DNA from: JAEYZM01 sp943372195
GTDB lineage: Bacteria > Bacteroidota > Bacteroidia > Sphingobacteriales > Sphingobacteriaceae
Assembly: GCA_943372195.1 (NCBI GenBank)
Contig: CALRXS010000004.1
Span: 62,001 to 126,000 of the forward strand
Reading direction: 5' to 3'
Length of the DNA: 64,000 nt
Of this stretch, positions 7,609 through 17,021 are shown piece after piece (within the stretch, counting starts at the first letter, position 1; each line of letters opens with the position of its first letter). The notes beneath the pieces are model-generated. The model saw only the letters and a program-made list of their open reading frames with translations, was not told the DNA's origin and searched no databases. The position numbers were made by a program, and so were the translations under genes.

Positions 7609-8363
7609 ATCAGTTAGCGCTTAATAAAAAAATTGAAGAGCTCATTCGAAGTAAAGATGCGAAAGCTGAAAACTATTCTCATCAAGATAAAAAGCTACTT
7701 ATTCAATACGAAGGTTCAGGAGGACAAGGCTCTAAAGGGGCAACAGGTGAAGGTGTACTGTATGAATACTATACTCCTGATTACATCTGCGAGTTGATGT
7801 GGAAGCTTGCCTACAGATATGGCTTTAAACCAACAGGCACAGTGCTAGAACCAAGTGTAGGAACTGGAAATATGTTAAAGTATGCACCTGATAAATCTAA
7901 ATGTTACGCCTTTGAAACTAATCCGACCTCTAAACGGATAACAGAAATACTTTATCCTGAAACAAAGATTTACAACAACTATTTTGAAACTGCTTTTTTG
8001 CAAGAGCCACGATTTACATCGAAACTAAAAGATAAATTAACCTGGCTAACAGGTGCTCCATTTTCATTAGTAATCGGCAATCCACCTTACGGAAAATATA
8101 AGAACAAATACAGTTCTTATTTCACTCGGCCAAAGATGCATCAAATAGAACTTTTCTTTATGTATCAAGGTCTTCAACTTTTAAAGCCAGGCGGGCTACT
8201 CGTATTTATCACAGGTAGTAATTTTCTAAGAAATGGAATTACTTATCAAGGAGAAAAACTAGAGCTAGAAAAATATGCGCAGCTCTTAGATGCTTACCGA
8301 TTACCACCAGTCTTTAAATTCTCTAATGTACCCACTGATATTATCGTTTTAAAAAGAATATAA
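7605..8363 (+). CDS. N6-adenine DNA methyltransferase
   Basis: 252-aa SAM-dependent DNA methyltransferase. The SAM-binding motif is VLEPSVGTGNML (about residue 82) and the catalytic motif is NPPY in VIGNPPYGKY (about residue 162), followed by LLKPGGLLVFITGSNF. The N-terminal EYYTPDYICELMW segment is typical of the large Bacteroidota methylase-helicase proteins, where this domain precedes an SNF2 helicase in one chain; here the helicase is a separate gene (9770). Likely role: modifying element or host DNA during replication or transfer, or protection from restriction. Confidence 0.85.
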   Translation: MNQLALNKKIEELIRSKDAKAENYSHQDKKLLIQYEGSGGQGSKGATGEGVLYEYYTPDYICELMWKLAYRYGFKPTGTVLEPSVGTGNMLKYAPDKSKCYAFETNPTSKRITEILYPETKIYNNYFETAFLQEPRFTSKLKDKLTWLTGAPFSLVIGNPPYGKYKNKYSSYFTRPKMHQIELFFMYQGLQLLKPGGLLVFITGSNFLRNGITYQGEKLELEKYAQLLDAYRLPPVFKFSNVPTDIIVLKRI

Positions 8364-8364
8364 A

Positions 8365-9123
8365 ATGAATTACAAGCAAACGACTTTTCAACCACAAATG
8401 GTTTTTGATAAATCTACTTATTCGGATTTGGAATCAAAAATAGATGAACTTGATGCGGAATTTAAAATCCGTGAAATTGAGGTAACGTTTAATAAAGATG
8501 CCTACTTTTTTGGTAAGGTTAATAGTTCAGCAGATGTAACAAGTTTTATTCGGGAGAGGATCTTAAAAGGTATTGAAGTTCAAGAACATTTTATCGCCAT
8601 TTATTTAAATCAAGCGAATAGAATTATAGGCTATTATCACCACTCGACAGGCACTATCAATGCAACAATGGTAGATATTGAAATTGTTGCAGCAGTGGCG
8701 CTTAAAACGCTTGCTAAAGCTGTTATTATATCTCACAACCATCCCAGCGGAAACCTTCAACCATCCGAAGCAGATAGGGTTATCACCAAACGAATAAAAG
8801 AAGCGCTTAAATTATTTGATATTCATTTGATGGATCATATCATCGTTACTCGTGATGGATATCTATCCTTTTCCGAACAAGGTGAAAGATCACTGGGCTC
8901 AACTTCAAATACAGAAAGTGATTTAGAAAAGCGATTGCGTGCTGAAATATTTTCTCAACTTCAAAAAATTACCCAAGCAAATTCACCTAATTTATTTGAA
9001 ATTATTCAGTCGAAGGAAGGTTACTTACAAGTAGAGAAAATGGTTATCGAAAAAGTATTGCATGATCAGATGATACCTGCTGCAATCATTCCATTACTTG
9101 AATCTGAAATGCAATTAATCTAA
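8365..9123 (+). CDS. RadC-like JAB-domain protein
   Basis: 252-aa protein with a RadC/JAB metalloprotease-like domain at about residues 45-170. The full metal motif is present: ISHNHPSGNLQPSEAD (H-N-H...S..D), then LFDIHLMDHIIVTRDGYLSF. RadC-type proteins are frequent on phages and conjugative elements; their activity is unsettled. The C-terminal ~80 residues are extra and end in LLESEMQLI, faintly like the acidic/leucine tails of the next two proteins. It overlaps the next gene by one base. Confidence 0.8.
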   Translation: MNYKQTTFQPQMVFDKSTYSDLESKIDELDAEFKIREIEVTFNKDAYFFGKVNSSADVTSFIRERILKGIEVQEHFIAIYLNQANRIIGYYHHSTGTINATMVDIEIVAAVALKTLAKAVIISHNHPSGNLQPSEADRVITKRIKEALKLFDIHLMDHIIVTRDGYLSFSEQGERSLGSTSNTESDLEKRLRAEIFSQLQKITQANSPNLFEIIQSKEGYLQVEKMVIEKVLHDQMIPAAIIPLLESEMQLI

Positions 9124-9773
9124 TGGATACTACTTCTCCAAAGTATTTAAGAGCTCGCATTGATATGATACGAGATGTTCTATCAAAAGTTAATGCAAAG
9201 GATTTTAATACCTCGCTACTCAGAAATGGAGTATATCCAAAAGATAGAGATGAGGAATCAATTGTAGCTACTTATATAAAGCAGAAAGATTATTCGAATG
9301 AACCTTTGTCATTCTCTGAACTGTGCACTTTCAATACTTGGTTTGCCTGGCATTCCGAAAAAGTATGTGGTAAAGAAGAATACACCAGCAGTAGAGAATT
9401 TCCTATAACTATTAAGGGGACTGAGTTTAATATAAAGAGCACATTGAATCATGCACTTGGAGATTTTCAATTGATACTCGAATTACCTGGTGAATGGATT
9501 ATAAAAACATTCTATCCTGAATACGAAGACTTCTTTGTTCAATATGCTTGTGGTAAATACATGATTCAAGTATTTGCGCATGGTATGGATTATAACTTTC
9601 AAATTAATAATGGTGACTTTTTAATAGAAAATATCAATTATAGAAAAATTGAAGATGCAAATAAACATGCCTTAAAATTTATGAACGAACATCCACTGGG
9701 AAGTACTTCATTGAGTGAGTTAGAAATTGAAGCATTAGCACTTGAACTAGAAATGCAAATAAAAAGAATATGA
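9123..9773 (+). CDS. Hypothetical protein with shared C-terminal leucine/glutamate tag
   Basis: 216-aa protein of unknown family. The N-terminus is helical; the middle has strands (FPITIKGTEFNIKS, FQLILELPGEWIIKTFYPEY) that suggest a small alpha/beta domain. The C-terminus reads SELEIEALALELEMQIKRI. Almost the same tail ends the helicase encoded next (QLELEALALELELDLINF) although the rest of the two proteins is unrelated. This suggests both bind a common partner or each other. The gene overlaps the helicase start by 4 bases. Confidence 0.55.
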   Translation: MDTTSPKYLRARIDMIRDVLSKVNAKDFNTSLLRNGVYPKDRDEESIVATYIKQKDYSNEPLSFSELCTFNTWFAWHSEKVCGKEEYTSSREFPITIKGTEFNIKSTLNHALGDFQLILELPGEWIIKTFYPEYEDFFVQYACGKYMIQVFAHGMDYNFQINNGDFLIENINYRKIEDANKHALKFMNEHPLGSTSLSELEIEALALELEMQIKRI

Positions 9774-12700
9774 GTTATCTATCAGGCATACAAAATTTAA
9801 ACGGATTAGGATCGCTAAATCCTTATACCTCGACTAATATTAGAGGCCACGCTCACATCATTGAGCAAGTACTAAAGGAAGCAAACTCTTTGAAAGGACT
9901 AGGCGAAGTTGAAAACAAAAAACTATCTTTTTCAGAGGTAGTCACTAAGTACAACAAAGGAATAACAGAAGCTGAAATTAAAGCTTGGATTTGGTACAAA
10001 AGAAAATTAGGTGTACCGATGAAAGGCTGGGAACCCTATTACATAAAGGGTGTAGGTAAAGCACTAGAAGCACAATTATTTGATTTAGTAAAAGGGGGTG
10101 CTTTATTTTATCATGCTGGTGAGCTTATGCCATTTCCAATTTATACTTATGGAAATATGTACGACCGATTGGTGCAATTGGAGAAAGACAAGGAAACAAT
10201 CGAGAAACATTTTGGAATGGAATGTTGGGAGCAGCATAAGCAGGTGATTGAAAAAGCAAAACCCGAATTATTATCAGTAGAAAACACAGATGAAAAAGAA
10301 CGTCCAATCATTACTGCTATTTCAGACTTTGCAGTAGATCCTAATTTGTTTTACATCTCGCAAGTTCGAGAGGAATTTATGGACTTGGAAAATGCCGAAG
10401 AGCTTAAAAAGGTAAACGGTAAAGTAGAGCGAAAAAAAGAGCGAGAGAAAATAAACATCCGCTTTGATGGAGAAACAAAATATACCCTTCAGCATGTATT
10501 CATCAAATGGTTATTTACGCTCAATGCCGATACTGATTTTGAGAAAAGTGCAGCCATCGATATAGCCGACTATTACCTGGCTAACCGTTCGCTCCGAGAT
10601 GATAAATTAACTAAGGAAGAAAAAGCGGAGATAAAAGCAAATGCTAGAATCGAAGGGGAGAAGCTCTTCTCTAGATTTTTACATGAAGTGCTTGCATTTG
10701 AAGACCAGCAAAAATTAAATTATGCTTGGAACAGAATGTATAACGGACAGTCGGACATCAACTATTCTAAGGTGCCTATTGGCTTTGAATGTTCAGCTCG
10801 ATTTAAGTCAGGAATCTTACAAATTACCGACATCCAGCGAGAGGGCGTTGCATTTATGGAAGCAATGGGTTCAGGCATTAATGCCTTTGATGTAGGTGTT
10901 GGAAAAACCATGACAGCAATTGTTAACCTTGCTCATAATTTATATTCAGGTAAATGTAAGCGTCCACTAATTGTAGTACCAAAACCGACATATAAAAAAT
11001 GGATGAATGAGATTATCGGATACACCGATAAGAAAACAGGTGAATATGTTTCAGGAGTATTATCTCATACTGGTATAACAGTAAACGATTGGTACAATCT
11101 AGGAACAGATATCGTTGGTAAAATTGATTTAAATAATCCAGTAGACGAGCGATCAATAACGATGGTTACTTATGAAGGATTTAAGCGATTAGGTTTTGGT
11201 GATTCCGTCTCGGATGAATTATTTACGGAGCTTGTAAACATCCTTGGTCAGAGTAAAGAAAAATCTTCTCGAGACAAAGAAATCGAATACCAAAAATTTA
11301 GAGAAATGATTGGCGTAGGACAAAAGAACTCTATTGCCGACATTGACATCCTTGGGTTTGATTATGCTGTAATTGATGAGGCGCACCGTTGTAAAAATGT
11401 ATTCTCACAAGTCAAAAGTGATGAAGATGGAAACAAACGATACAACATACAATCCGCAACATCCGAGACAGGACAGAAAGCATTCCTATTACTAAGTTTC
11501 ATTCAGCGCAAGTACGGCAGAAATACAATGCTGTTAACCGCTACTCCATTTTCTAATTCTCCACTTGAAATTTATTCCATGTTATCGCTAGTAGCTTATG
11601 ATTCGCTCAGAGATAATGGAATATCAAGTTTAGATACTTTTTTTGATTTGTTTGTCTTGCCAACAGTAGAATGGGCAGCAAACTACAAAGAAGAAATTGT
11701 AGAGAAAGAAGTGATAAAAAGCTTTACAAATCGTAGGATATTACAGAAACTAATCTACAACCATATTCTATATAAAACAGGTGAAGAAGCTGGAGTAGTT
11801 CGACCGAAGAAAATCAATTTACCCTTGCTTTATAATTTTGAGAATGTAAAAGAACGATTGCCTCAAAATAAGCAGGTGCTCACTTATATCAACATGACAC
11901 CGATGCAACGAGAGAACCAGAACGGAATCGTTGCAATGGCTAAGAAATCTACTCAGGGTAAATTAGACATGGGTAATTTATTTAGAGCCCTAGCTTATTC
12001 ATTGGATAATGCATTGTCCCCATTTTTATTAAAGGGAACGCCTGAAGATTATAAAGATTTTGTTGAGCAAAGTCCGAAAATTGCTTACGTGATGGAATGT
12101 ATACGATCGGTAAAGACTTGGCATGAAAAGCATAACGAAACCGCCAGTGGTCAGGTGATTTACATGAACCGAGGCAAACTCTTTTTCCCTTTGATAAAAG
12201 AATATCTAGAGAAAGAAATAGGGTACAAGCAAGGTGTGATGTATGATAAAACTAAAGTAGATGAAGTTGAAATTATTTCTTCAGAAATTAACGATACTCG
12301 TAAGGAAATTATCAAGGAAGCTTTTTTAGATGGTGTTGTTAAAGTAATAATAGGTACTGCGACGATTAGAGAAGGGATAGATTTACAAAAACGAGGAACC
12401 GTAATTTACAACTGTTACCCTGAATGGAATCCGACAGATATTCGTCAGCTAGAGGGTAGAATTTGGAGACAAGGTAACCAGTACAAATACGTTCGAATTG
12501 TGATGCCGTTAATTCAAGACAGCATGGATGTGTTCGTGTTCCAAAAGCTTGAAGAAAAAACTTCACGTATAAATGACATATGGTTTAGAGGAGATAGGGG
12601 GAATGTGCTGGATTTAGAGAGCATGGATCCCGAAGAAATTAAACTGGCATTGATTACAGATGTAGACCGATTGGTAAGAATGTTTTTTGACCAAGCAAAG

Positions 12701-13435
12701 GAACAACTTTCAAGAGAGCACCGAAAAATAGTTCTAGCCATAGAAGCAATAAAAGAAGTAGAACGAGACATCTCGGATTATAAAACCTATCGAGAGAAAA
12801 GTTTAGAAGCAATCCGATATTTTCATACTTCTTTAATGAATTCGAGTTTCATGCAAGGCATACCCAAAGTAGCAGATGATGGCGAATTTGCTAATAAACA
12901 AGCAAGGAAGGGGAAAGAGCTCAAGGAAGACATTGAAGCTTTAATTAATGCAACTGACCAGCAAGATAAAGATATTCTCGCTATGGGCAGGAAAATTGAA
13001 TCCTCGTACACTTTACTTGGCGTTTACTTTCCGAACAGATATTACTTATCGTATTTCAAAGAATACGTGAGCAAGGTTCGAAAAACGGAGCGAACTATTC
13101 TTAAACCAAAGGGCTGTACTTTAACGAGCGACTTAGCCCCCATCCTTGCGCAATATGAAGCAGAGAAACAAAATCTGTTGCTTCAAGCTGAAGAATTTAA
13201 AGGAGAAGAAGATTCTACAAAGTGGGCATCACTTCGAGTAGAAATTCAACAAAAGAAATCAGCATTACAGGTAGAAGGAAAGAGTGCAGAAAATAGAGCT
13301 GAAGAATTTAACAGACTAAACTATTTACTTGAATATAGAACTGCATCAATACCTACCGAAATTAAACAACCAATTAACCAATTAGAGCTAGAAGCTCTTG
13401 CTTTAGAACTAGAACTTGACCTTATAAACTTTTAA
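9770..13435 (+). CDS. Large SNF2/DEAH-type helicase
   Basis: 1221-aa superfamily-2 helicase/translocase. Motif I GVGKTMTAIV lies near residue 373, motif II VIDEAHRCKN near 535, motif III LLTATPFSNSP near 592, and motifs V-VI IGTATIREGIDLQ ... RQLEGRIWRQGNQ near 865-910. An N-terminal ~300-residue domain and a long coiled-coil C-terminus flank the motor. The organisation is that of the helicase half of Bacteroidota plasmid/ICE methylase-helicase proteins (N12-class type), with the methylase split off at 7605. Likely role: remodelling or unwinding element DNA. The C-terminal tag is shared with the upstream protein. Confidence 0.85.
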   Translation: MSYLSGIQNLNGLGSLNPYTSTNIRGHAHIIEQVLKEANSLKGLGEVENKKLSFSEVVTKYNKGITEAEIKAWIWYKRKLGVPMKGWEPYYIKGVGKALEAQLFDLVKGGALFYHAGELMPFPIYTYGNMYDRLVQLEKDKETIEKHFGMECWEQHKQVIEKAKPELLSVENTDEKERPIITAISDFAVDPNLFYISQVREEFMDLENAEELKKVNGKVERKKEREKINIRFDGETKYTLQHVFIKWLFTLNADTDFEKSAAIDIADYYLANRSLRDDKLTKEEKAEIKANARIEGEKLFSRFLHEVLAFEDQQKLNYAWNRMYNGQSDINYSKVPIGFECSARFKSGILQITDIQREGVAFMEAMGSGINAFDVGVGKTMTAIVNLAHNLYSGKCKRPLIVVPKPTYKKWMNEIIGYTDKKTGEYVSGVLSHTGITVNDWYNLGTDIVGKIDLNNPVDERSITMVTYEGFKRLGFGDSVSDELFTELVNILGQSKEKSSRDKEIEYQKFREMIGVGQKNSIADIDILGFDYAVIDEAHRCKNVFSQVKSDEDGNKRYNIQSATSETGQKAFLLLSFIQRKYGRNTMLLTATPFSNSPLEIYSMLSLVAYDSLRDNGISSLDTFFDLFVLPTVEWAANYKEEIVEKEVIKSFTNRRILQKLIYNHILYKTGEEAGVVRPKKINLPLLYNFENVKERLPQNKQVLTYINMTPMQRENQNGIVAMAKKSTQGKLDMGNLFRALAYSLDNALSPFLLKGTPEDYKDFVEQSPKIAYVMECIRSVKTWHEKHNETASGQVIYMNRGKLFFPLIKEYLEKEIGYKQGVMYDKTKVDEVEIISSEINDTRKEIIKEAFLDGVVKVIIGTATIREGIDLQKRGTVIYNCYPEWNPTDIRQLEGRIWRQGNQYKYVRIVMPLIQDSMDVFVFQKLEEKTSRINDIWFRGDRGNVLDLESMDPEEIKLALITDVDRLVRMFFDQAKEQLSREHRKIVLAIEAIKEVERDISDYKTYREKSLEAIRYFHTSLMNSSFMQGIPKVADDGEFANKQARKGKELKEDIEALINATDQQDKDILAMGRKIESSYTLLGVYFPNRYYLSYFKEYVSKVRKTERTILKPKGCTLTSDLAPILAQYEAEKQNLLLQAEEFKGEEDSTKWASLRVEIQQKKSALQVEGKSAENRAEEFNRLNYLLEYRTASIPTEIKQPINQLELEALALELELDLINF

Positions 13436-13437
13436 TC

Positions 13438-15045
13438 ATGTTAACTACTAAAAACTACTTTTCAGAAACAGCAAATATAAATTGGGATGAATTACCTGAA
13501 GCACTGTCTAAAGGTAACAAACTAGTGCAAGGAGCATCGGCGGAAAACTGGGCAGCTTACTATTCCAATGAAAACATTAAACGTGTGGTAGATGCTTACT
13601 TCATTAAACTAGAAGAGTACCTGGGGAAAAACAATGTAGTGACTCCTGAAAAGAAATTGCCTGAAGCAAGTAAAAAGAAAGTTGCAAAGAAGGATGCTAA
13701 AGTTACTCCGCCAATGCCTGCGCCAGCAAAAACAGTAAACTATAAAGGACTTAGAGTAGATATTAGACCAGTATCTAAAACTTCTAAAAGATTTATGGTT
13801 TGGGATGTTTCAAAAGCTCAAGCATTTTCTAACGATCGTTTTGATTCGGTAGATGAAGCTAAAAGGTACATCACTGAAAATGAAATGGAACTGGTTAAAA
13901 CTGTTGAACCAGAACCTAAAAAAGAATACGTTACCAAGGAAGTAGAACACATTGATTCGGATGTTCATTTTATAAAACGATACGTGGCCATGAATGGAAA
14001 AGTAAAAACACAAATGCAATTATTGAGCCTATTACATAGCCTTCAAAAGGCAATCGTAGAGCGCAGAATTACCAAAGATTCAGAATATGCAAAAGAAATC
14101 AACCACATGCAAAGCCAGTTAATTAAATGCTATGAAATGATGGGCGATGCGATTGAAATTAAGCTAGAACCTAAAAGTTTAAAACGATATTTAGCCATTG
14201 CTAATTCCGAAGAAGTATTTGAATCCACTAAGTTTATCAAATCTTTTATTAATCTGAATGGAAAGAAAGGAGTAAAAGACAAAGCTCTGAAATTATATGA
14301 TCGTATGAAGAAAGCAGTAAAGAGTGGCAAACTTCAACCGACTGATAAATACGCAAAGAAACTTAATGATGCTTACGTATTATTAAAAGAATATATTGAT
14401 AGCTCAAAAGAAATGCTATCTATTTCAAAGGCTGAACTAAGTGGCTTTGATATCTTCGAAAAAGATGAATTATTTGGCGAAGAAAATACAAAGGAAGTAC
14501 AAGTGATATCGTCCCAAGAACTCCTTAAAATGGAATTTGAAACCATAGGCCTCGAAGGTAAATATCGTGAGCTTATTGGAGACCCATCAGTTGGATTTAT
14601 GGCAATGGTTTATGGTTTACCTAAAAGTGGAAAATCAACCATGTGCCTTAACTTTGCAAAACACCTAGCAGAGCATCATGGCAAGGTGCTATTCTGCCCT
14701 ATAGAAGAAGGATATGGTTACACACTACAGGAAAAAATAGATCGTCTAGGAGCATCGCACTCTAACCTCTTTATTGCCGAACAAGTACCTGAAGATTTAT
14801 CGGAGTTTGATTTTGTGTTTATTGATTCGGTATCTAAAGCAGGGATGGAAATATCTGATATCACTGCTTTGCATATAAAGTTTCCAAAAACTGCATTTAT
14901 ATTCATCTACCATTCTACCAAAGAAGGTAAATTTAGAGGTGGAAATGAGCATGCACATGAGGTGGATGTTATCATTGAGGTGGTGAATGGGAAGGCGAAT
15001 GCAAAGGGTAGATTTAATTCACCAGCAGAAATGAGGGTCAACTAA
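13438..15045 (+). CDS. RecA-like ATPase with duplicated helical modules
   Basis: 535-aa protein. The N-terminus (ISWD-type sequence NINWDELPEALSKGNKLVQG) resembles a module found in Bacteroidota element proteins. A Lys/Pro-rich linker and a small beta segment follow. Then come two similar ~65-residue helical repeats (about 168-232 and 256-320; each FIK.....NGK...YAK..N.....L..Y). The C-terminal RecA/AAA_25-type ATPase has Walker A GLPKSGKST near residue 395 and Walker B DFVFIDSVS near 463. RepA-like replication ATPases and recombination proteins share this fold. Last gene of the plus-strand operon; its end overlaps the convergent protease gene by 4 bases. Confidence 0.7.
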   Translation: MLTTKNYFSETANINWDELPEALSKGNKLVQGASAENWAAYYSNENIKRVVDAYFIKLEEYLGKNNVVTPEKKLPEASKKKVAKKDAKVTPPMPAPAKTVNYKGLRVDIRPVSKTSKRFMVWDVSKAQAFSNDRFDSVDEAKRYITENEMELVKTVEPEPKKEYVTKEVEHIDSDVHFIKRYVAMNGKVKTQMQLLSLLHSLQKAIVERRITKDSEYAKEINHMQSQLIKCYEMMGDAIEIKLEPKSLKRYLAIANSEEVFESTKFIKSFINLNGKKGVKDKALKLYDRMKKAVKSGKLQPTDKYAKKLNDAYVLLKEYIDSSKEMLSISKAELSGFDIFEKDELFGEENTKEVQVISSQELLKMEFETIGLEGKYRELIGDPSVGFMAMVYGLPKSGKSTMCLNFAKHLAEHHGKVLFCPIEEGYGYTLQEKIDRLGASHSNLFIAEQVPEDLSEFDFVFIDSVSKAGMEISDITALHIKFPKTAFIFIYHSTKEGKFRGGNEHAHEVDVIIEVVNGKANAKGRFNSPAEMRVN

Positions 15046-15857
15046 GGGAATAATAGAAATGTAAAAGCCCCGAATTTACCCCATTTGAAAGTTTGTTCTA
15101 AACCTACTAAATCAAATTTAGATTGAGGCTTCACAGATGCAATCCATCTTGATAATAATGTTGCATTTTCTATGTAGTCGTTTTTAGGCTTTACATTATT
15201 AATCTCTTTTATTATTTCCCTTAAATAACCAGCTTCAATTCGGATCTTCGGTATTCCATTGATAGAAGCGAGTTCTGAAAATTTATTGTTATAGCTGAAT
15301 CTACTAAAGTTTAAATTTTCATCCCATTTTATAAAAATGGCAGGGAATATATTCATATCAATATAATGTATGGCTGTACATTCTATTGAAGTACCAAATT
15401 GGTCTTTTAAAGTTAAGATTGCTTCAATACCATATTCATTTTGATTTGCTGCTGAAACAAATCTGTTTTTGGGCATTAGTAAATTAGAGGCAAAATGATT
15501 CGCTTCTTTTTCAGTATTATTAAGTACTAACTTTTCTCTAGAAATAGTATGTGATAATGATTCTCCCTTTAACAATAAATTGCGGTGCTCATCAATAAAA
15601 AAATGCCCAAATTCGTGCCCAAGTGTAAAATTAGCCCTTGGAGAATTCTTAGTCTCAAGTTCATCTAGGTTTAAGTGGATATAAAAACGTCCACTCTCAT
15701 GCACTAACTCGCCTGAGAAGGCATCTTTATAATTACCATAAATAATACTGATGTCTTTTTTTTCAGCTATTCCTTTTAAGTCAACTTTTCCATTGGATAT
15801 GTTTTCTTCTGCTATTCCTTCTGCTAACGAAGCAATTTTATTTAATCTTACATTCAT
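15042..15857 (-). CDS. ImmA/IrrE-type metallopeptidase
   Basis: 271-aa protein with the zinc-protease motif HEFGHFFIDEH (about residues 87-97) and downstream EKEANHFASNLLMP, the signature of the ImmA/IrrE family. Such proteases cut repressors or act with a partner to switch elements on after stress. The upstream gene overlaps by 4 bases and encodes a small protein that could be the partner or antitoxin. The C-terminal half is longer than minimal ImmA. It converges on the RecA-like gene. Confidence 0.8.
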   Translation of the reverse strand: MNVRLNKIASLAEGIAEENISNGKVDLKGIAEKKDISIIYGNYKDAFSGELVHESGRFYIHLNLDELETKNSPRANFTLGHEFGHFFIDEHRNLLLKGESLSHTISREKLVLNNTEKEANHFASNLLMPKNRFVSAANQNEYGIEAILTLKDQFGTSIECTAIHYIDMNIFPAIFIKWDENLNFSRFSYNNKFSELASINGIPKIRIEAGYLREIIKEINNVKPKNDYIENATLLSRWIASVKPQSKFDLVGLEQTFKWGKFGAFTFLLFP

Positions 15858-16192
15858 TGCTTTTTATCTTTTCTTCTTAAATCTGAATTTCGTCTGTCAT
15901 TTTTCATACTTTCAAGTACCTCATCTGAAATGAAAGGTTTACCATTTCTAGCTGCCATTGCCAAATTTTCTGGTTTGCTATTTTGAATTATTGTGCTGTT
16001 ACTTTTTTGTGTGTAAAGGAAATTTGGGGTTTCTAATTCAACAGGTAAGATAACGTCAGTATTCCCAAAGTTCTTTTCAAACTCAATTACTTCTTCTACT
16101 GTTTCAGGAAACAAAAATCCATTTGTTTTTAAAATGAATTCTAATGGTAAATCCTCAATAGTTGAAGTTGGTCTTTCTGTCGATTGTTTCAT
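15854..16192 (-). CDS. Small protein paired with the ImmA/IrrE protease
   Basis: 112-aa polar protein (N-terminal PTSTIEDLPLEFILKTNGFL, C-terminal basic NDRRNSDLRRKDKKQ) with no clear HTH or membrane segment. The four-base overlap with the protease gene indicates translational coupling. Pairs of a small protein and an ImmA/IrrE protease in Bacteroidota elements behave like toxin-antitoxin or repressor-antirepressor modules in annotation; the specific role here is unknown. Confidence 0.5.
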   Translation of the reverse strand: MKQSTERPTSTIEDLPLEFILKTNGFLFPETVEEVIEFEKNFGNTDVILPVELETPNFLYTQKSNSTIIQNSKPENLAMAARNGKPFISDEVLESMKNDRRNSDLRRKDKKQ

Positions 16193-16250
16193 AATGTTAG
16201 TTTCTATGTGTATGTATATATGTGTATGTTAGTTAAAGCTATTTTCAGAA

Positions 16251-16970
16251 CTAAATATTACATTTTTTCTTTATTAATTCAATCGTTCGCTTTTTAATTT
16301 GTCTAATGTTTTCAGGTGTAGTTTGGTAGGTTTTACATAATCGAACCATTTGATAATCGCTAAGATGTAAATTGGTACCAACGCAATTTTCATTTACATA
16401 GGTGGTGATTATGTCTAAGTCTCTAGGTTTTAAGGTTGAGAGTGTATCAAGTAATGATTTCTTAATTTCAGATGGAACTTCTATTTTATCAATAGTTTCA
16501 CTAAGCATTTCATATGAAATCTCTGGGATTTGACTTTCATCATATATCACCAGCTCATTATATTTTTTGGATAAAACTTTTTTGAATTCGAAATTAGCTA
16601 TTCTACCAAGCCACCCCTTCATTTTATTCACTCGAAGTTTTTCATCATCATTTTCGGAAAATATAAATTCTGAGGATTTTAACTTAAACAGTGCTTGAAT
16701 AAAAGTGTATTGGGTAATTTCTTCTGCCCAGAAATTATCATTCTTATTAAAATTGCTATTTCTACATATTTGGACCGCAATTTTATAGATATAATTTTTA
16801 AATCTATTATAATACTCATTTTGACAAGCATTAAGTAATCTTTCATTAGAATTTTTATAAAGCCCATTCACAAGAGATTGTAAATCTTTTGACTGAGCTT
16901 GATCATCGTAGTTAGGTAATACTGCTTTCATAGGCGCATTTTTTATTATATAATCCATTAAGCGTGACAT
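16251..16970 (-). CDS. Sigma-70 family (ECF-like) RNA polymerase sigma factor
   Basis: 239-aa protein. Region 2 is visible as NYIYKIAVQICRN ... WAEEITQYTFIQALFKL ... KMKGWLGRIANFEFKK (about 55-130). Region 4 is visible as LLDTLSTLKPRDLDIITTYV ... TTPENIRQIKKRTIELIKKK (about 170-236). It would direct RNA polymerase to a private promoter set, perhaps the element's late or transfer genes. The start codon lies inside a 12-bp inverted repeat (16957-16991), suggesting self-regulation. Divergent from the ubiquitin-like operon. Confidence 0.7.
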   Translation of the reverse strand: MSRLMDYIIKNAPMKAVLPNYDDQAQSKDLQSLVNGLYKNSNERLLNACQNEYYNRFKNYIYKIAVQICRNSNFNKNDNFWAEEITQYTFIQALFKLKSSEFIFSENDDEKLRVNKMKGWLGRIANFEFKKVLSKKYNELVIYDESQIPEISYEMLSETIDKIEVPSEIKKSLLDTLSTLKPRDLDIITTYVNENCVGTNLHLSDYQMVRLCKTYQTTPENIRQIKKRTIELIKKKCNI

Positions 16971-16991
16971 TTTAATTACGTCACGCTTAAT
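16957..16991. promoter_or_regulatory. 12-bp inverted repeat at the sigma-factor start
   Basis: Perfect arms ATTAAGCGTGAC (16957-16968) and GTCACGCTTAAT (16980-16991) separated by 11 bases. The left arm is also the first codons of the sigma factor on the minus strand. It lies between divergent genes (sigma factor and Ubl operon), so it may be an operator for one or both. Confidence 0.55.
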
Positions 16992-17021
16992 AGGTTAATA
17001 GTTAAATATAATTTTAAAAAA

